Positions 40,371 through 52,310 of a stretch of DNA of 64,000 nt are shown here, piece by piece. A model generated the notes under the pieces. It had not been told where the DNA came from. It saw only the letters and a program-made list of their open reading frames with translations, and ran no database searches. The stretch spans positions 2,517,001 to 2,581,000 of the forward strand of contig JAGFBZ010000817.1 of the NCBI GenBank assembly GCA_018398805.1. The letters run 5' to 3'. Within the stretch, counting starts at the first letter, position 1. Every line of letters starts with the position of its first letter. The position numbers and the translations under genes were made by a program. Source of the stretch: Hirundichthys speculiger. Its lineage: Eukaryota > Chordata > Actinopteri > Beloniformes > Exocoetidae.

Positions 40371-42165
40371 ACAAATCAAAAGGGCTTTATTCCTCATCAG
40401 AGAAGTTTCCATAAAGCTTTACAATACATAATGGTGATGAGAACATTTTTCATATTTATGAAAATTAGCTTCTGCTATGTGTAATTTTATTACTTGAAGG
40501 GTTTCTTCAAGCAGCATGATGTGGAGATTAAATTAATTTAGTTTTGATTTCAATTATTTTGGGAAAGCTCTGATTTGCACAAGTTGATATTAACTTTTTT
40601 TCTTCAATTTAAGATAATTTTATTTTTTTTTTATTGTTGTTCGCTTGTTTGTTATTGTGGTTTTCTTTCTGTTTTTGTGTCTTCAACAGATTTCTCGACC
40701 ATCATGGACACAGGTCATGATATCACACTGTGCTAACTGCATAACAAAAGCTTCCTCCATCAACAAATAGGTACATAAAAAAAAAAAAAAAAGACCAAGC
40801 TGACCTTGGGTTGATAATGCCTTGTTCCTTCTGGTCAGTTTGTTGTCCAGCCAGGAGAGAAGAGAGCTACAGGACGTCCTTGTCCTTGTTTTGGTACAGT
40901 ACAAACTCTTATGATTGTAACAGCGGATGAGAGGCAAAGGCCACATTTGTGACTTGTGGTTTGAGGAAGGAGTAATGGAAGAAATTCAGATTAAAGCTAG
41001 AATACTGCTTGACCAATATAAAAAATGTCTCACAGAAACAAATAAAATAATGTATTAATAGTATATTAAATTCTTCCATGATGTTCTATGATCTACTGAG
41101 AGAGTTGAGCTGTGTCACCTGCTGATGCTGCATGTGATCTCACCACTACAGTTGTTGCTAACTTGTTTTACATTTTCGTGACTCATCTTCATCATCAGGC
41201 ATGACTGGAATTAAATCTCCATTATCAACTCCTAACATGCTACTGCAGTGTGATATTGTTTAATTTCATGCTGGTAAACATTAAGTTTAGTATTTCTTTC
41301 TTCATTGTTATCTTTACAAGGCATAGACACTCATCCAAGACATAACTTTACAGTCCACGTGTCTTTATGAAGCAGTTTTCCAGCTGACTGTAAGTCCACT
41401 CAGATATGCTGGCAGGACTATATCTATCGCTTTCTTAATTAATCCTTTCATGTGCATTCAACCAATTCAGCCAAGCCAGGCCTATTTTAAGTCTGTTTCT
41501 GCTTTCCAACAATCACACATGCAGTATTTTAGTTGGCGAAAGCCTTTGACCATCCACTTCCTTTGTTAAGAGCATAGTCGCGGTAGGTACTTTGTATGTG
41601 GTTGCAGTGCTGTTCTCTGCCACTTTCACAGGAACTAGAAACGTTCCAAATGTCACCAAGGTTAAGAATAAAGAGTGAGATAAGTGAATAAAACAGAACG
41701 GGGAATAGTGCAGGTTTTCAGTTGTGGCCGAACAAATGAAATGGCAGCTTCTAGCAGTCAGTACCAAAAAAGGAGAGTCAGGGAGCAGACTGGCTGCAGA
41801 CAGAGCAGCTTTTAGCAGTGACAGGCAAAAAGCCCAAAGCTGGAACTCACTCAAGCCCCCGAGACAGACTGTCGGTGACACTGATAGGGCATGGGAACGG
41901 CAATGACTGTTTTTGGATGTTGATACAGACTCTTTGCTATACTAGAAAATGAGGCAGCTGTTAAGATGCAGTCTAGTTCCCCTCTCACAGGCAAAATTCA
42001 CCCATCTTTCATGTTTGAAGGGACAGCTGATGAAACGGACGACTGAGAGAGAGTAACTGGAATATGCAAACAAGATTTCAGCTAATCAAAGAGCACAAGC
42101 TAACAGGGTAAGGATAACGTACATTGGGCAACAGTGATTAAATACTTGCTGAGGTTGCTGGAGAC

Positions 42166-43154
42166 TAGGGATGCAACGGTACAGGTGGCTCACGGTATGG
42201 TCCGTACAGTGGTTTTTGTGTCACGGTTTCGGTACGGATTCGGTACAGATTCAGACCACCCGCTACCGCTATCGCAAGAGTTTGCGGAAAGCGCAACTCG
42301 CATGTCAGCGCGTAAAAGAGCGCGTCCAAATGGAATAAATGTGCGTCCACCTGGTCACATGTGGACGTGCACAAACGGCTCTACCTCTCGATTACGCATC
42401 ACTGTATTACTTGCATACGTTTTTATTCTCTTGAGGTCAGAGGATGTCTGGTCAGCAGTTGTGGTGGATGTGGGAATAGTCACGGCCAGACACGTCAGTC
42501 TGTACAGCTGTGGCATGATCTCATTCAGATGTCTGCTGTGGAGGAAACCAAGGAGATCTTTGTCTCTGGTGTCAAGCTGGAAAAGGTTGGATGCGGGAAT
42601 TTATTTCCGATATGTCTGAAACTGTTGGTGGTCGAGGAGGGACAGGAACATTAAATGTTCGTGAACTTTAAATGCGCATCCAATGATTCGTTCTGCAGTA
42701 TTTTAAAAAGCACATCAGCTGCGCCAAGACGCACAACTGGTAACAACTGGATCTTACGCAGGTAAGATCCGGGTTTAGGGAGGTGGAAGATTGCGTTCTG
42801 TTAACTGTTAACTGTTTTCCCTTCTTCAAAATCAAAATGCTCCCACACTAGTGATTAAAAAAAGTTTTTCCCAATTTCTCCGCTATCACTGGCCATACCT
42901 GCTTGTTTTTTTTTTTTTTTCTGCATCTATGCGCTGCAGCTAACTGGCCAAAGAGTGATAGGGTGGTCACTGTGAGTGAGCGGAGGCGAGTGGACATTGA
43001 CATGCAGTGGCAGGCCTGTTGCCTAAAAGGCATGAACGCTCATGTGCAAGTCCAATGCAAAGTTATTGGAACATAAATATTGCGGGACATAAAAGCGTAT
43101 TGTCCCGTGCAGGTCGTACCGAACCGTACTTTACCGAGTACCGTTGCATCCCTA
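42166..43154. mobile_element. Non-autonomous hAT element, 989 bp, intact ends
   Basis: The left end TAGGGATGCAACGGTAC (42166-42182) and the right end (43138-43154) are perfect 17-bp inverted repeats. Both sides are flanked by the identical 8-bp direct repeat CTGGAGAC (42158-42165 and 43155-43162). The pairing of TAGGGATGCAAC-type ends with an 8-bp duplication is diagnostic of hAT elements. The subterminal regions are rich in CGGTACGG and its complement CCGTAC, likely transposase-binding motifs. No transposase-like frame is present, so mobility would need a partner element. The interior includes a block also found at 51347-51436. Confidence 0.95.
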
Positions 43155-43433
43155 CTGGAGACTGTATAAAAACAAAAGAAGTGGGAGGAGATGGTGAAAG
43201 ATTGAGAAATGAGAACAGTGAACAGATTTTTAAAAGTATAATCTCTGGTGTTGGGAGATGGAAGCAGCTCTCAGTGGACTAATAGCTAATCTGCCTCTTG
43301 AGCTTTGAAAGCTTCCAGATGTGTGATCTTTAGCACGCATGGAGGATCAGATGAAATTGAACTCTGATGAAAGATCAAGTACTGAAGACACCACACGAAA
43401 AAAATTCTGGTTGTGTTTGTATGCAAATCTCAC

Positions 43434-43567
43434 CTGTCCAGATCATCTTTCTTCATGTCATAGTTCTTGAGAACTCGCAGCAGCTGGACGTCTTGGCTGA
43501 CAAAACAAGGAGGCAGCAGGCCGTGGATACCCAGCTGGAGACGCTCCTCCAGGGAGAAAGCCATGCC
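43434..43567 (-). CDS. me3: Malic enzyme exon (N-terminal domain), probable mitochondrial NADP-dependent ME3
   Basis: Internal exon of 134 bp encoding 44 residues plus two bases of an Arg codon, starting GMAFSLEERLQLGIHG and ending KKDDLD(R). Acceptor CAG precedes position 43567 and donor GTGAGA follows 43434, so the intron after it is phase 2. Malic enzymes oxidatively decarboxylate malate to pyruvate and make NAD(P)H; this is the helical N-terminal segment involved in tetramer packing. The stretch PPCFVSQDVQLLR fits ME3 better than cytosolic ME1 (SFNSQEIQVLR as I recall it) or ME2. In the family the residues just upstream (RNPHLNK) come from the preceding exon, which I could not find up to 64000. 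That exon would also hold the start codon and mitochondrial presequence. Malic enzyme identity is very secure; choice of paralogue is less so. Confidence 0.9.
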
Positions 43568-44005
43568 CTGCGAGCAGACACACAAAACACCATCAGCCTT
43601 CATCATCCACCACCATAATAACACATGCTGAGATGTCAGTGTGAGAGAAAACACCCACTTTCGACGTCCAACACAGATGCGCCTCAGTGGCTGCAGAGAG
43701 TCACCCTTGACTGTTGCCTGTGTTTTCTCACTCAATTTTGAAGCAAAACCTGACACCACTGCATGCTTCTACATGTGAAAAGGGACTTCTGGATAAGCTG
43801 ACACTAAGCTGATGGGAAAAGGAGGGTGCTCATGCATTCATGTCTCTTATCCTGGTTCTAAAATGTGCAGGCACAGTTTTAACCATACTGGTTATACATT
43901 ACATAACAGAGTCAACAAATGGTAACAATGTATCACTGACAGGAATCTAATATACTTAAATATTTAAGGTATGTAAATGCATGGGAACACTGGCCAGATG
44001 TAAAA

Positions 44006-44065
44006 GAATTTAATAGGTTTATTAATTCCCAAAGGGAAAATATATTGCCATCCTAGGAAATATAA
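44006..44065 (-). repeat. Possible Rex1-type LINE 3' end
   Basis: TTTATTAATTCCCAAAGGGAAAATATATTG, read on the minus strand, gives a TTTCCCTTTGGGAATTAATAAA tail. That resembles the 3' end of Rex1-type LINEs (compare AATTTCCCC...GGGATCAATAAA at 58770-58796). Too short to be sure. Confidence 0.35.
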
Positions 44066-45739
44066 GCAAAAAACACTTTTTAAATTAATACCTTTTAAAT
44101 TAATTAAACAAATATATCACAATTAGAAGAAGTCAAATTAACAAATGTAAAGATTAATTGTGTAATTGTGCTGTGGACAGAAATGACTTCTTGTACTGGT
44201 CCTTATTGCAGCAGTGCTAATAAAACCTGTGCTGGTTAGGATGTGTTTAGCAACTTGTTAAAATTAAAAGGGGGAAAAATCAGTTCTGTACCAGACTTGC
44301 ATGCCTTTTCTCCACATTGTGCAATAGAGCAAGCAATGTGAAGACGCAGAGTCTAATACATTTAACAGTGACATTTACAGGAAAGTTGGCGAGATAGTTT
44401 CAAGGTTTTTGTTTAGCAAACAGTACATACAAATATGGTGAATACAGAAATATTTTCTTCCTCTAAAACTCATTTTTTTTTCTCTTTCTTTTTTTTTTCC
44501 TTTTTACTTGAATTTTAAATGCATATCTTGGATATAAAAGATATAACATTAAAACTGAAAAAAAAACACGCTGTTGAATCTGCTTAAGAGAAACAAACTG
44601 GATGGACGGACGAACAGATCAAATTAGGCCAAATTAATATTCATGAAAACTTTAATCAGCTCTTTCTTTTCACTTATTTCTGCCTGATGGGACAGGTGGA
44701 GCTCTGGTGCCCTCAGAGGGACTCCCTTTCTGCCTGGCTCTGTGTTCAGTATTTCAGTATGGCTGCCGCTTCCCTTTCACAAACCGATATTCTCAAGAAC
44801 TCATACACAGCAAGACTTAAACTAGTACACTTTGACCTCTAGTTGCCTTTTATCTTGTTTACCCTGACCTCTGAAGGGGATCAATGAAAAAAAAACGTGG
44901 ATGTGTTGTGTCAAAGGTGTAACCCTAAGGAGTTTGACCTCCGGCATCGGATGTTAGTTCAAAGTGGAGACAGTGATCTGATTCAGGTAGCAAACCTCAG
45001 TGACCCTTTGATAATCTGTTGCATAGGGATCTTGATTTTAAATTAACATCTTCTCTTCACTGGAAACTTATAGAACACTTCCTTGACTAAATAAGACAAT
45101 TAAATGAGGCAGTATAAGTGAGGCATGATACACAAGGCATTCTCAATCCTTTTTGCTTCTAGAAACTTCAGCGACCCTCAACCATTGTGAGACAGATGGG
45201 AAGCTGGACCGTTGATGTCTCTGTTTGGTTCCCATGCACGGATACTTGGTCTCAGCCAACACTGTTTACAGTCTCTCCAGTCGTGTTTACGCTCTTATAT
45301 GTATAATGTTCTGCTGAGGTTGTAAAAATTTGCATCACATTACACACTACATAAAGGAGCTGAAAAAGCATAAATGAGGCACCTGGAAAAATAAATGTAC
45401 TATAATGTGGGAACATCAGTGCAGGACACAGATACACTTGCAATTTTTTGGCCTTGAAGAGAAATGAAACAAGATGACGAAAAAAAACTAAAGCATACTT
45501 TTGCCAAGCTTCAAAAGTGTTTAAGTTAGATTTAATCTCAATAATTTCCGAGGGTAGTGAGGGTTAGAAAACAAGAAAAAACATGCTATTTCTGTCTTTT
45601 GGCAGCCGATCTAAAAGGAAAGGGATTTTCGTTGATTTATTTATTTTTATTATCATGGTCAACAGAACAAAGCAGGAGTAATTTCTTCATATAGAATAAT
45701 GTGAGAAATCAAGTATCCACTCTTTCAGTTTTGTACCAT

Positions 45740-46230
45740 TCTTTTTTTCAGTTCAGTTCTTTGAGGTTTGTGGACATTTGATTATGCCATTAATTTCAGT
45801 GAGGTTTTAACCTTGACTAAACCATTATCATGCCTTAATTTGTCTTATTCATTTGTGAAATAGCAAATACGTTTGGGATCATTGTTCTGCTACATGACCC
45901 AATTTTGACTGAGCCTTAGTTGTCAGACATATGGCCTCACAAGTGTGTCTAGATTACAGAGGTGTTTGATTGAAAGATGCCCAGGTAATAGGGCTGTAAA
46001 ACAGGCCCAAATCATCATACATCTACCACTGTGCTTTACAGTTGGTATGAGTTGTGTTTTGTACTGATTCAGTGTGTTTGGTTTTCACCAAACATGTCAA
46101 TGGACTTCATTGTCAAACATCTCCACTTTGGTCTCATCTGTCCAAATTGAATTCAAAAAAACATTAACTTACTAATTGTGGTCTGTAGAGTCTGAGATGT
46201 AACTGGAGATGTCAATTCGCAAGAACCATT
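45740..46230 (-). pseudogene. Second Tc1-like transposase relic
   Basis: On the minus strand, starting near 46160: IWTDETKVEMFDNEV (first Asp context), then IPTVKHSGRCMMIWACF (about 46030), then LSQNWVM and QNNDPKR (second Asp context, about 45890). Several stops intervene and no PIEH-like Glu segment survives. The motif wording differs from the relic at 14.5-15.3 kb and from the element at 24.7-26.1 kb, so three different Tc1 subfamilies have inserted in this gene. No terminal repeats were found. Confidence 0.65.
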
Positions 46231-47597
46231 CTAAGGAATTTACCTAACAGTGGTAAACCTAAAGCTGACTAAAAAAGAGGTTTTTAAAAAACACAAGCAT
46301 GAATCCAGATGATGCTTGATGCGGTCTTGTACTTAAAGGACCTCAAATAGACAGAAGCAGTTCTGAATTACAACCTTCACCAATTATCAAAAAAGATTTT
46401 CTATTTTTTGTCCCCATCAGAACCCAGAACAGCATCTGGCCCTGATGCTCTCCCGTCTGCAGCTACTGACCATGAGACATGTCTGAAAAAGACAAGTCTG
46501 AAAATACACAAGGCTAACTGAGCTTAACATGAGGCTCTAAAATAAGAGTTTTTCCTTACACCCTTGCACCGCCCTTTCATTTGCTGAATTAGGCTTACAG
46601 AAGCACTTACTGCAGACGGACTTCACTGACTTTATGTGCAGCTTTACTGCATGAAGAATAGATACTTTGTATATGCCTGGACAGTGACATTAAAAGTAAA
46701 AAAGAAAAAAAAAAAACACACACACCAGAAACTTTTCAGATGCAGAGCCCTCAATTCATGTTGACTTATGCTTCCTTTGGGACAAATACCCCTTTCATTC
46801 ACAGATTCACTGAACATCTTTGCATCACTATAATAGCACATGCAACTTTATGCTCGCATTTCACTTTCCCAGAGCTCTTACTGCTCTCAGGTTTTTCAGC
46901 ATTGGTTTTCACTCCTTGCTGGAGATGTTACATCTGGCAGTGATTTAAAAATAATCTTGCATCTATCTTAATTAACCACGGGCGTCAGCATGCTAAATGA
47001 CCCAAACTGAAAACACCCACATTTAAGATGTTTAGCTCAGCTAGACACTGGATTTAGTAAAAAAAAATTAAACATCAAGCAGATACTTTAAGAAATGCAC
47101 AGCTCCTATCCTGCAACTTAAATTTCAGAGTTTTAGATTACTTTGTTACTAGAGATTATTCAAATCATTCAAATCAAAACGGCTCACCAAGATGAAAGTT
47201 ACATTTGAACACAATTTTTGTCCCCAAGTACTCTAGATGCAACATGACAAAGTAACTTGGGGTAGTCTTGAAGGTTGTCTTTGCATAGTTTGGTATGAGT
47301 TCTTCTTGTACACAATTGGCTCTCTGAACTGATAAGAAAAAAAAAAAAAAAGGAATTCTGCAACAACTGTCTATATTAATCAGATGATTCTGGTTGAACT
47401 TTGACCAAACTCATAGCTACTTGGTTGTGAGAGAATACTTGTCGGTGAAGCCATCAAGACAGATCGGTGCAACATTGTGTGACAGAGAGCACAAACTGTG
47501 CACCAACTTTGAATCTCATAAAATTTATGTTCTGCTTTTGGGGTTTTATTGTGATTTTTAAAGAAACAGTCAGATGATTGGATTCATCAGGGCTTCC

Positions 47598-47700
47598 ATT
47601 CTAATAATAATAATAATAATAAATAATACATTTTATTTATAGGCGCCTTTCAAAACTCTCAAGGTCACCTTACAACAAAGCAATTAAAAATACAAAAACA
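47598..47700 (-). repeat. L2-type LINE 3' tail
   Basis: An (ATA/ATT)n run at 47602-47628 followed by TTTTATTTATAGGCGCCTTTC AAAACTCTCAAGGTCACC. Reverse-complemented, this reads GGTGACCTTGAGAGTTTTGA ... GCCTATAAATAAA, closely similar to the L2 end at 34270-34315. Only the 3' end is recognisable. Confidence 0.55.
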
Positions 47701-47824
47701 ACAATAGTAAACAATAATAAAACAACAACAACAATGACGGGAATAATAATAATAATGATTAAAGAATAAAATAAATAAAAATAAATGCAACTCTCCCCAG
47801 TCATATTCAGAGTCACTGGTGGTG

Positions 47825-48098
47825 ATTTAATCTATCCCAGCTGCCACATGGGAAAGGGGAGGTACATCCTGGACTGGTCAGCAGTCTATCACATGGTCAC
47901 TCATAGATAAATGTGACAACCACACAAGCCTTTTTAATTTAGAGTCGCCTTTTAAACTAACACGCACGTTTTGGGACAGTAGGAGGAAGATGGAAGCACC
48001 ACACAGACAAAGGGAGAACACTGATGCTCCACACAGAAAGGCCTCAGTCAGGGTTTGAACCAGGGCCTACCAGGGTAATCACTGTACCATCATGCTGC
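47825..48098 (-). repeat. tRNA-derived SINE, near full length
   Basis: Read on the minus strand: a tRNA-like head (GCAGCATGATGGTACAGTGATT, an A-box context), a B box at about 48050-48062 (GGTTCAAACCCTGAC), and CCTTTCTGTGTGGAGC. Then come CCTCCTACTGTCCCAAAACG, CTCTAAATTAAAAAGG and GACCAGTCCAGGATGTACC, and the 3' body CAGCTGGGATAGATT. This is the fullest copy of the family whose (GGAT)n-tailed fragments occur at 7.5, 11.6, 13.7, 18.8 and 63.1 kb. Its polymerase III boxes are degenerate. Confidence 0.75.
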
Positions 48099-49011
48099 AA
48101 ATTTGGTGTTCATCCAAATTTACATCATGCCGCAAATTTGGATTGGTGTTTGGGACCACAATCCATCCAACTCATGAAGCTCACCAAAAGCCCTTTCTGG
48201 TAGAATGTGGCTTTACAGTGGAGAGCTGCCACTCTGAAATCCATTCATTTATATGTGCTTTAGGGCACAAGAATAACATGGCGCAGCACAGGTTGATCTC
48301 CGCACAAGGATGTGTGTGCCATTTCTTTGTTCTGCGCCAAAGTTTAAACTTGGGAACGCAGCACGCTGTGACGACACCACAACATATCTAATTACATGTA
48401 ACCTGAAAGAGCACCAAGACTATGAAGGTGGGGATTGTTTTGGTAATGTTCCACTTCACTGAGCTCTACAATTTGAGTTTGAAGACATATTGTGACATAA
48501 AGAAGATTTGATATGGAAAGAAATCTCCAACTACTTTGGCTTTACAGATGTATTTAAAAGGTGGTGGAAATATGCGCACAGCTGCAGCTCCTGGACGAGC
48601 CTAAAACTCTCCCAACTCCTGTAGCCTGAATGTTTGAGGATATCATCAGCCAACAAACCTTTGTCCTCTCTGATGCAGCTTCTCTCCTCCACCTTATCTT
48701 TACATCTACAGCTAGAGCTTTTTCTCTGTCATGTGTAGAAAGATACAGTGTCCATCTCCACAGCTCAAAAAACCTGTTAATATCTTCTTACCACTTCCTG
48801 TAAAGCTTTTTTTGTTGCCTAGGAACCAGCACTCTTCATGGACATTATTTGTGCCCTATATGTGTGCCCTACTTTCCTGTGGTGCAACACAACCTCTGCA
48901 GCAAGCACAGAGCACACCACATCAGTAGACAAACAGTAACGTTTAGGTTTAATGACACAGATTTCATGTGCCATGTGACAACTGTTGCGGTTTTCAGTCA
49001 GCAATCCTAAG

Positions 49012-49429
49012 TAGCGATGCAATGATTAATCAATGTTATCAACTGATGAAAATGAATAGATGCACTTCTATAAATGCCACTGACAAACAGGTCATTAATG
49101 CTTAGATGGGAATCTTGCAGGGCAGAAGGCAGCACAGTTTGCTTCCTAAAAAAGAATAATAACAAGTAAACAGCACGCCATTACAGTAGCGCTGTAGGGA
49201 CTAAATACGCTGTGTCACAGATGGCTTGTTGCTTTCCAGTAGCCCACTGTAGCACCGGTGATGCCACTGAGGGTTACGTCAGACTACGTCAGTTATCGTT
49301 TGTCATTTCACAGCAGCACTATGGCGAGGTACGTGGAGGGCATGACAGGGAAAGGAATCAACAAGTCAAAAAAAAAAAACAAAGAGAACTGCTGACAGAT
49401 TACCAGAACAGTCGTTAGCTGCAGCCTTA
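49012..49429. mobile_element. Degenerate short hAT element (418 bp)
   Basis: The left end TAGCGATGCAATGATTAATC and the right end, reverse-complemented (TAAGGCTGCAGCTAACGACT), resemble the TAGGGMTGCAACKA-type ends of fish hAT elements. The flanks ATCCTAAG (49004-49011) and ATTGTAAG (49430-49437) agree at 6 of 8 positions, fitting an old 8-bp duplication. No coding region. Confidence 0.5.
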
Positions 49430-51125
49430 ATTGTAAGTTCTTAAAAAGAAGATTTTCTTTTCTGATCTTGAAGGCTCCACATCTAAAAGGCTTTCTATCT
49501 AATATATTGTGACATTAAAGTTGTCTGGCTATAGTTATGACGTTACTGCTTCACCACATTTACAGTGTGTAAAACAACCACAGTTACGCAGCACAACTCT
49601 TTGCTGTATATATAATTACACAAGCAACTGAACTGTAAACATAAAACTTGGCAGAGCACACATAACTTTTTTGAAGTTTTTTAGTGCATAAAGTGACAAC
49701 AGCGATTCAAGGGGGTTCCTATCCCACTGGACTTCATTTTGGATGTCTTCTGGTGATGCATGTCTCATTGTCGTTCTACCTACATCACTTGCTTCATCTC
49801 TCTGAGTGGTTCTACGACTGTCCAGTGAGGTTCAAAGGGAGTTTCTCTTGCATCCATTGAAACTGCCCCATTCATTAAAATCTCCATAAATCTGTGAGTA
49901 GATTTGTCAGTGTATCACTTCATTACTAAAAACCTACTCCAGATTCACTAACACCATACAATGAACATACGTATCTGTGCTTGTAAGAACGTGTGTACTG
50001 TATCTTCATGCATGTCAATCACTGGCAGAGTGGCTGCACACTCCTGGTACTCATTATTTAGCGTAAATCACTGCCCAGGGATTACCACACAACAAGGTGC
50101 AAAGGTGCATCCTCATTTTGCCTGTCTACCTGTAGACATGGCACACACTGAAATTGCAACTGAAGTGGAGCAAAGAAAAAAAACATTTTATTTAATTCTT
50201 ATTACTAAGCTATGGGGTGACAGGGACCAGCAAAGCATGGGCATGAAGCAAGGTCATTAATTCAAGTAATGACTTTTGTTCAATACAGCACAAAGGAAGA
50301 GAAAATAGGCAGTTGTATGAGAAGAAAAAATAAAGTTTCTTCATCAACAAAGCTCTGCTGCAGACAACTGCATCATCTCTGTATTACTGGAGAGGCCTCG
50401 ATCAGGAATCAGTACACAATATCAATACACTTCTGTATATAGCAGCTTTCGAGTCTGGGAACCACTCAATGTGATCTTACAATGCAAAGCAGCTTTCCCT
50501 CACTATCTCACACACACACAAGCACATTTATTCAAGCAAATTATCCGTTACCTGATGGAAACAGCGACATGCCTCCACAGGAGTCAACAGCAGGCTCCGA
50601 AGGTAAGCTTATACTTACTTATATTTTGTGTTCTATCACTACGCATTGTGCCAGCTAGGGGATGTTTAGTTTTAAACCCACACTTTAAGAGACAATGGGC
50701 TGGAAAAAAATGTATGGCCCTTTAATTTTCCTTAATTGTAGGTTCTTCAAAGTTTGTTTGCCCAAAAACTTTACTCTTTTGGCAGCTCCAGTACATAAAT
50801 CTGCAGACATAGGTAACTTTCATACAGATGAACATGTGGGGGAAATGTGTCATCTCTTCAGAGCACTTTTGACGTGTGGACTGAGAAGCCAATAATCAAA
50901 TACCAACTTTCAAGTTGGCAGAAACTGCTCTCTCTCCCAAGCCGTTGCCATGGTTTCAAACACAGAAACATGCAGGTAAACTTCTACATTGTATTTTTTG
51001 CCTAATGGATGATTTGTGATTAAAAAGTGAAGCTCAGTGTAGAAAATGAAAATTTATTACACACTTCACAAAATCCCTTAAAAAATTATTTACAGAGTGC
51101 CAGAGTCCCACATAAAACAAATACA

Positions 51126-51952
51126 GGCCCCAATCATACACTTCCCGCTAGCCGCTACCCGCAAATTGCAGGTATAGGAACCTCCGCTAACCGCTAATGC
51201 AATCTTCCGCTCCCTAAAGCCGCTACCCGTTATGCCGACTCCCTTACTCACTTTGTAGGTGTGGCAATGGGCGTGACTTTTGCCCTTTCCGCAAACCCGG
51301 TATCTTGCGATCACGGGTAGTGGGTAGTCTGACCACCCGCTACCCGCATGTCGCCGCGTACAAGAGCGCGTCCAAATGGCATCAATGTGCGTCCACCTGG
51401 TCACATGTGGACGTGCACAAACGGCTCTACCTCTCGAAATAACTCTTCTATAAAAAGCGTGATTTGGCCTCAGTTGAACCCCTTAGAAAATGGCAGAGAT
51501 CGTCTTAAATGGCTTGCTCACCAGTTAAACCATAGACGACCAGAGCGTGTTTACTGGGAGCGCAACAACTATCTAGGACTTTCAGGTAGCCGATAGGAAT
51601 TGTCTGTGTAAGAATATCTATATCTATATATCAGTGCAGAGGAGGAGGAGGAAGCTCTACCGCAGAGTCCCAGATGAGCTGCACACGAGAGCTGCTCTGA
51701 TCTGGATGAAAAGATGCTCCATAGCGGTTTGCGAGTAGCGCAACCTGCTCTTAAAGGCAATGGCTACTGATGCACTGATTGGTTTAACAGGTGGAACGCC
51801 ATAACCACTCCTATGCATAATATAGTGGGCAGCGCAGGTGGGATAGCGGGTTTAGCAAGGTGGAAGATTGTGTTCTTTGCGGGGAAACGCCCCTCCCACT
51901 ACCAGCTGTCCCTTAATAGTGGCTTTAGGATATCTGACAGAAGATTGGGCCC
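51126..51952. mobile_element. Non-autonomous DNA transposon with GGSCCCAATC ends (827 bp)
   Basis: The left end GGCCCCAATCATACACTTCC and the right end, reverse-complemented (GGGCCCAATCTTCTGTCAG), form short terminal inverted repeats flanked by ACA on both sides. Inside, a longer imperfect inverted pair exists. AATGCAATCTTCCGCTCCCT (about 51198) is echoed on the opposite strand by AACACAATCTTCCACCTTGC (about 51855-51885), each followed by a CCGCTAYCC run. A 3-bp duplication with GGGCC-type ends points to the PIF/Harbinger group, but this is tentative. The element is CpG-richer than its surroundings and has no transposase frame. Confidence 0.55.
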
Positions 51953-52264
51953 ACAGTTTCTAGAGTCTGTGATGTAGACCTCTTAGCCACCAGTTAACAT
52001 TCTAAATGTATGAGCATACAGTTTGGCTGTCCAGAAGAGGAAATCCTGTGCTGTGAGCTGGTCAGATAAGGCTGGGAATTAGTGACGGAAGAAGAAAAAG
52101 ACAGGCTCTGGGTGTGGCTGGAAGTTTCATGGTGAAGAGGATCAGTACGTCAGATATTTTGACTGTGGAAACATGGAAACTGATGACACTATTTTTACAT
52201 CTCTGAGAGTTTTGACTGAGTTATTGGCCTTGCAACGCTTCTGCCATCGGTATGCCACCTGCAT

Positions 52265-52310
52265 AAATATAAATGAATGAGTTTCCCTTCAGGGATTAAC
52301 AAAATATTTT
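52265..52310 (+). repeat. Possible Rex1-type LINE 3' end
   Basis: AATGAGTTTCCCTTCAGGG ATTAACAAAATA resembles the TTTCCCC..GGGATCAATAAAG end of Rex1-type LINEs; a short fragment only. Confidence 0.3.

Larger units (their letters stand above)
39469..43433 (-). other. me3 intron, 4.0 kb
   Basis: Intron between the GMAFSLEERL and YTPTVG exons. It carries an LTR-like CT-rich repeat (39880-40370) and a complete-looking 989-bp hAT element (42166-43154). The stretches 40380-42150 and 43165-43430 hold nothing I recognise. Confidence 0.85.

Noticed and set aside
46425..46470. RTASGPDALPSAA-like reading resembling the ASGPDG motif of LINE proteins
   Set aside because: Only a dozen residues with no flanking reverse transcriptase motifs; chance cannot be excluded.
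48040..48098. Possible functional tRNA gene from the B-box-like GGTTTGAACC region
   Set aside because: It is the degenerate head of a SINE; no complete cloverleaf can be drawn and the SINE body follows directly.
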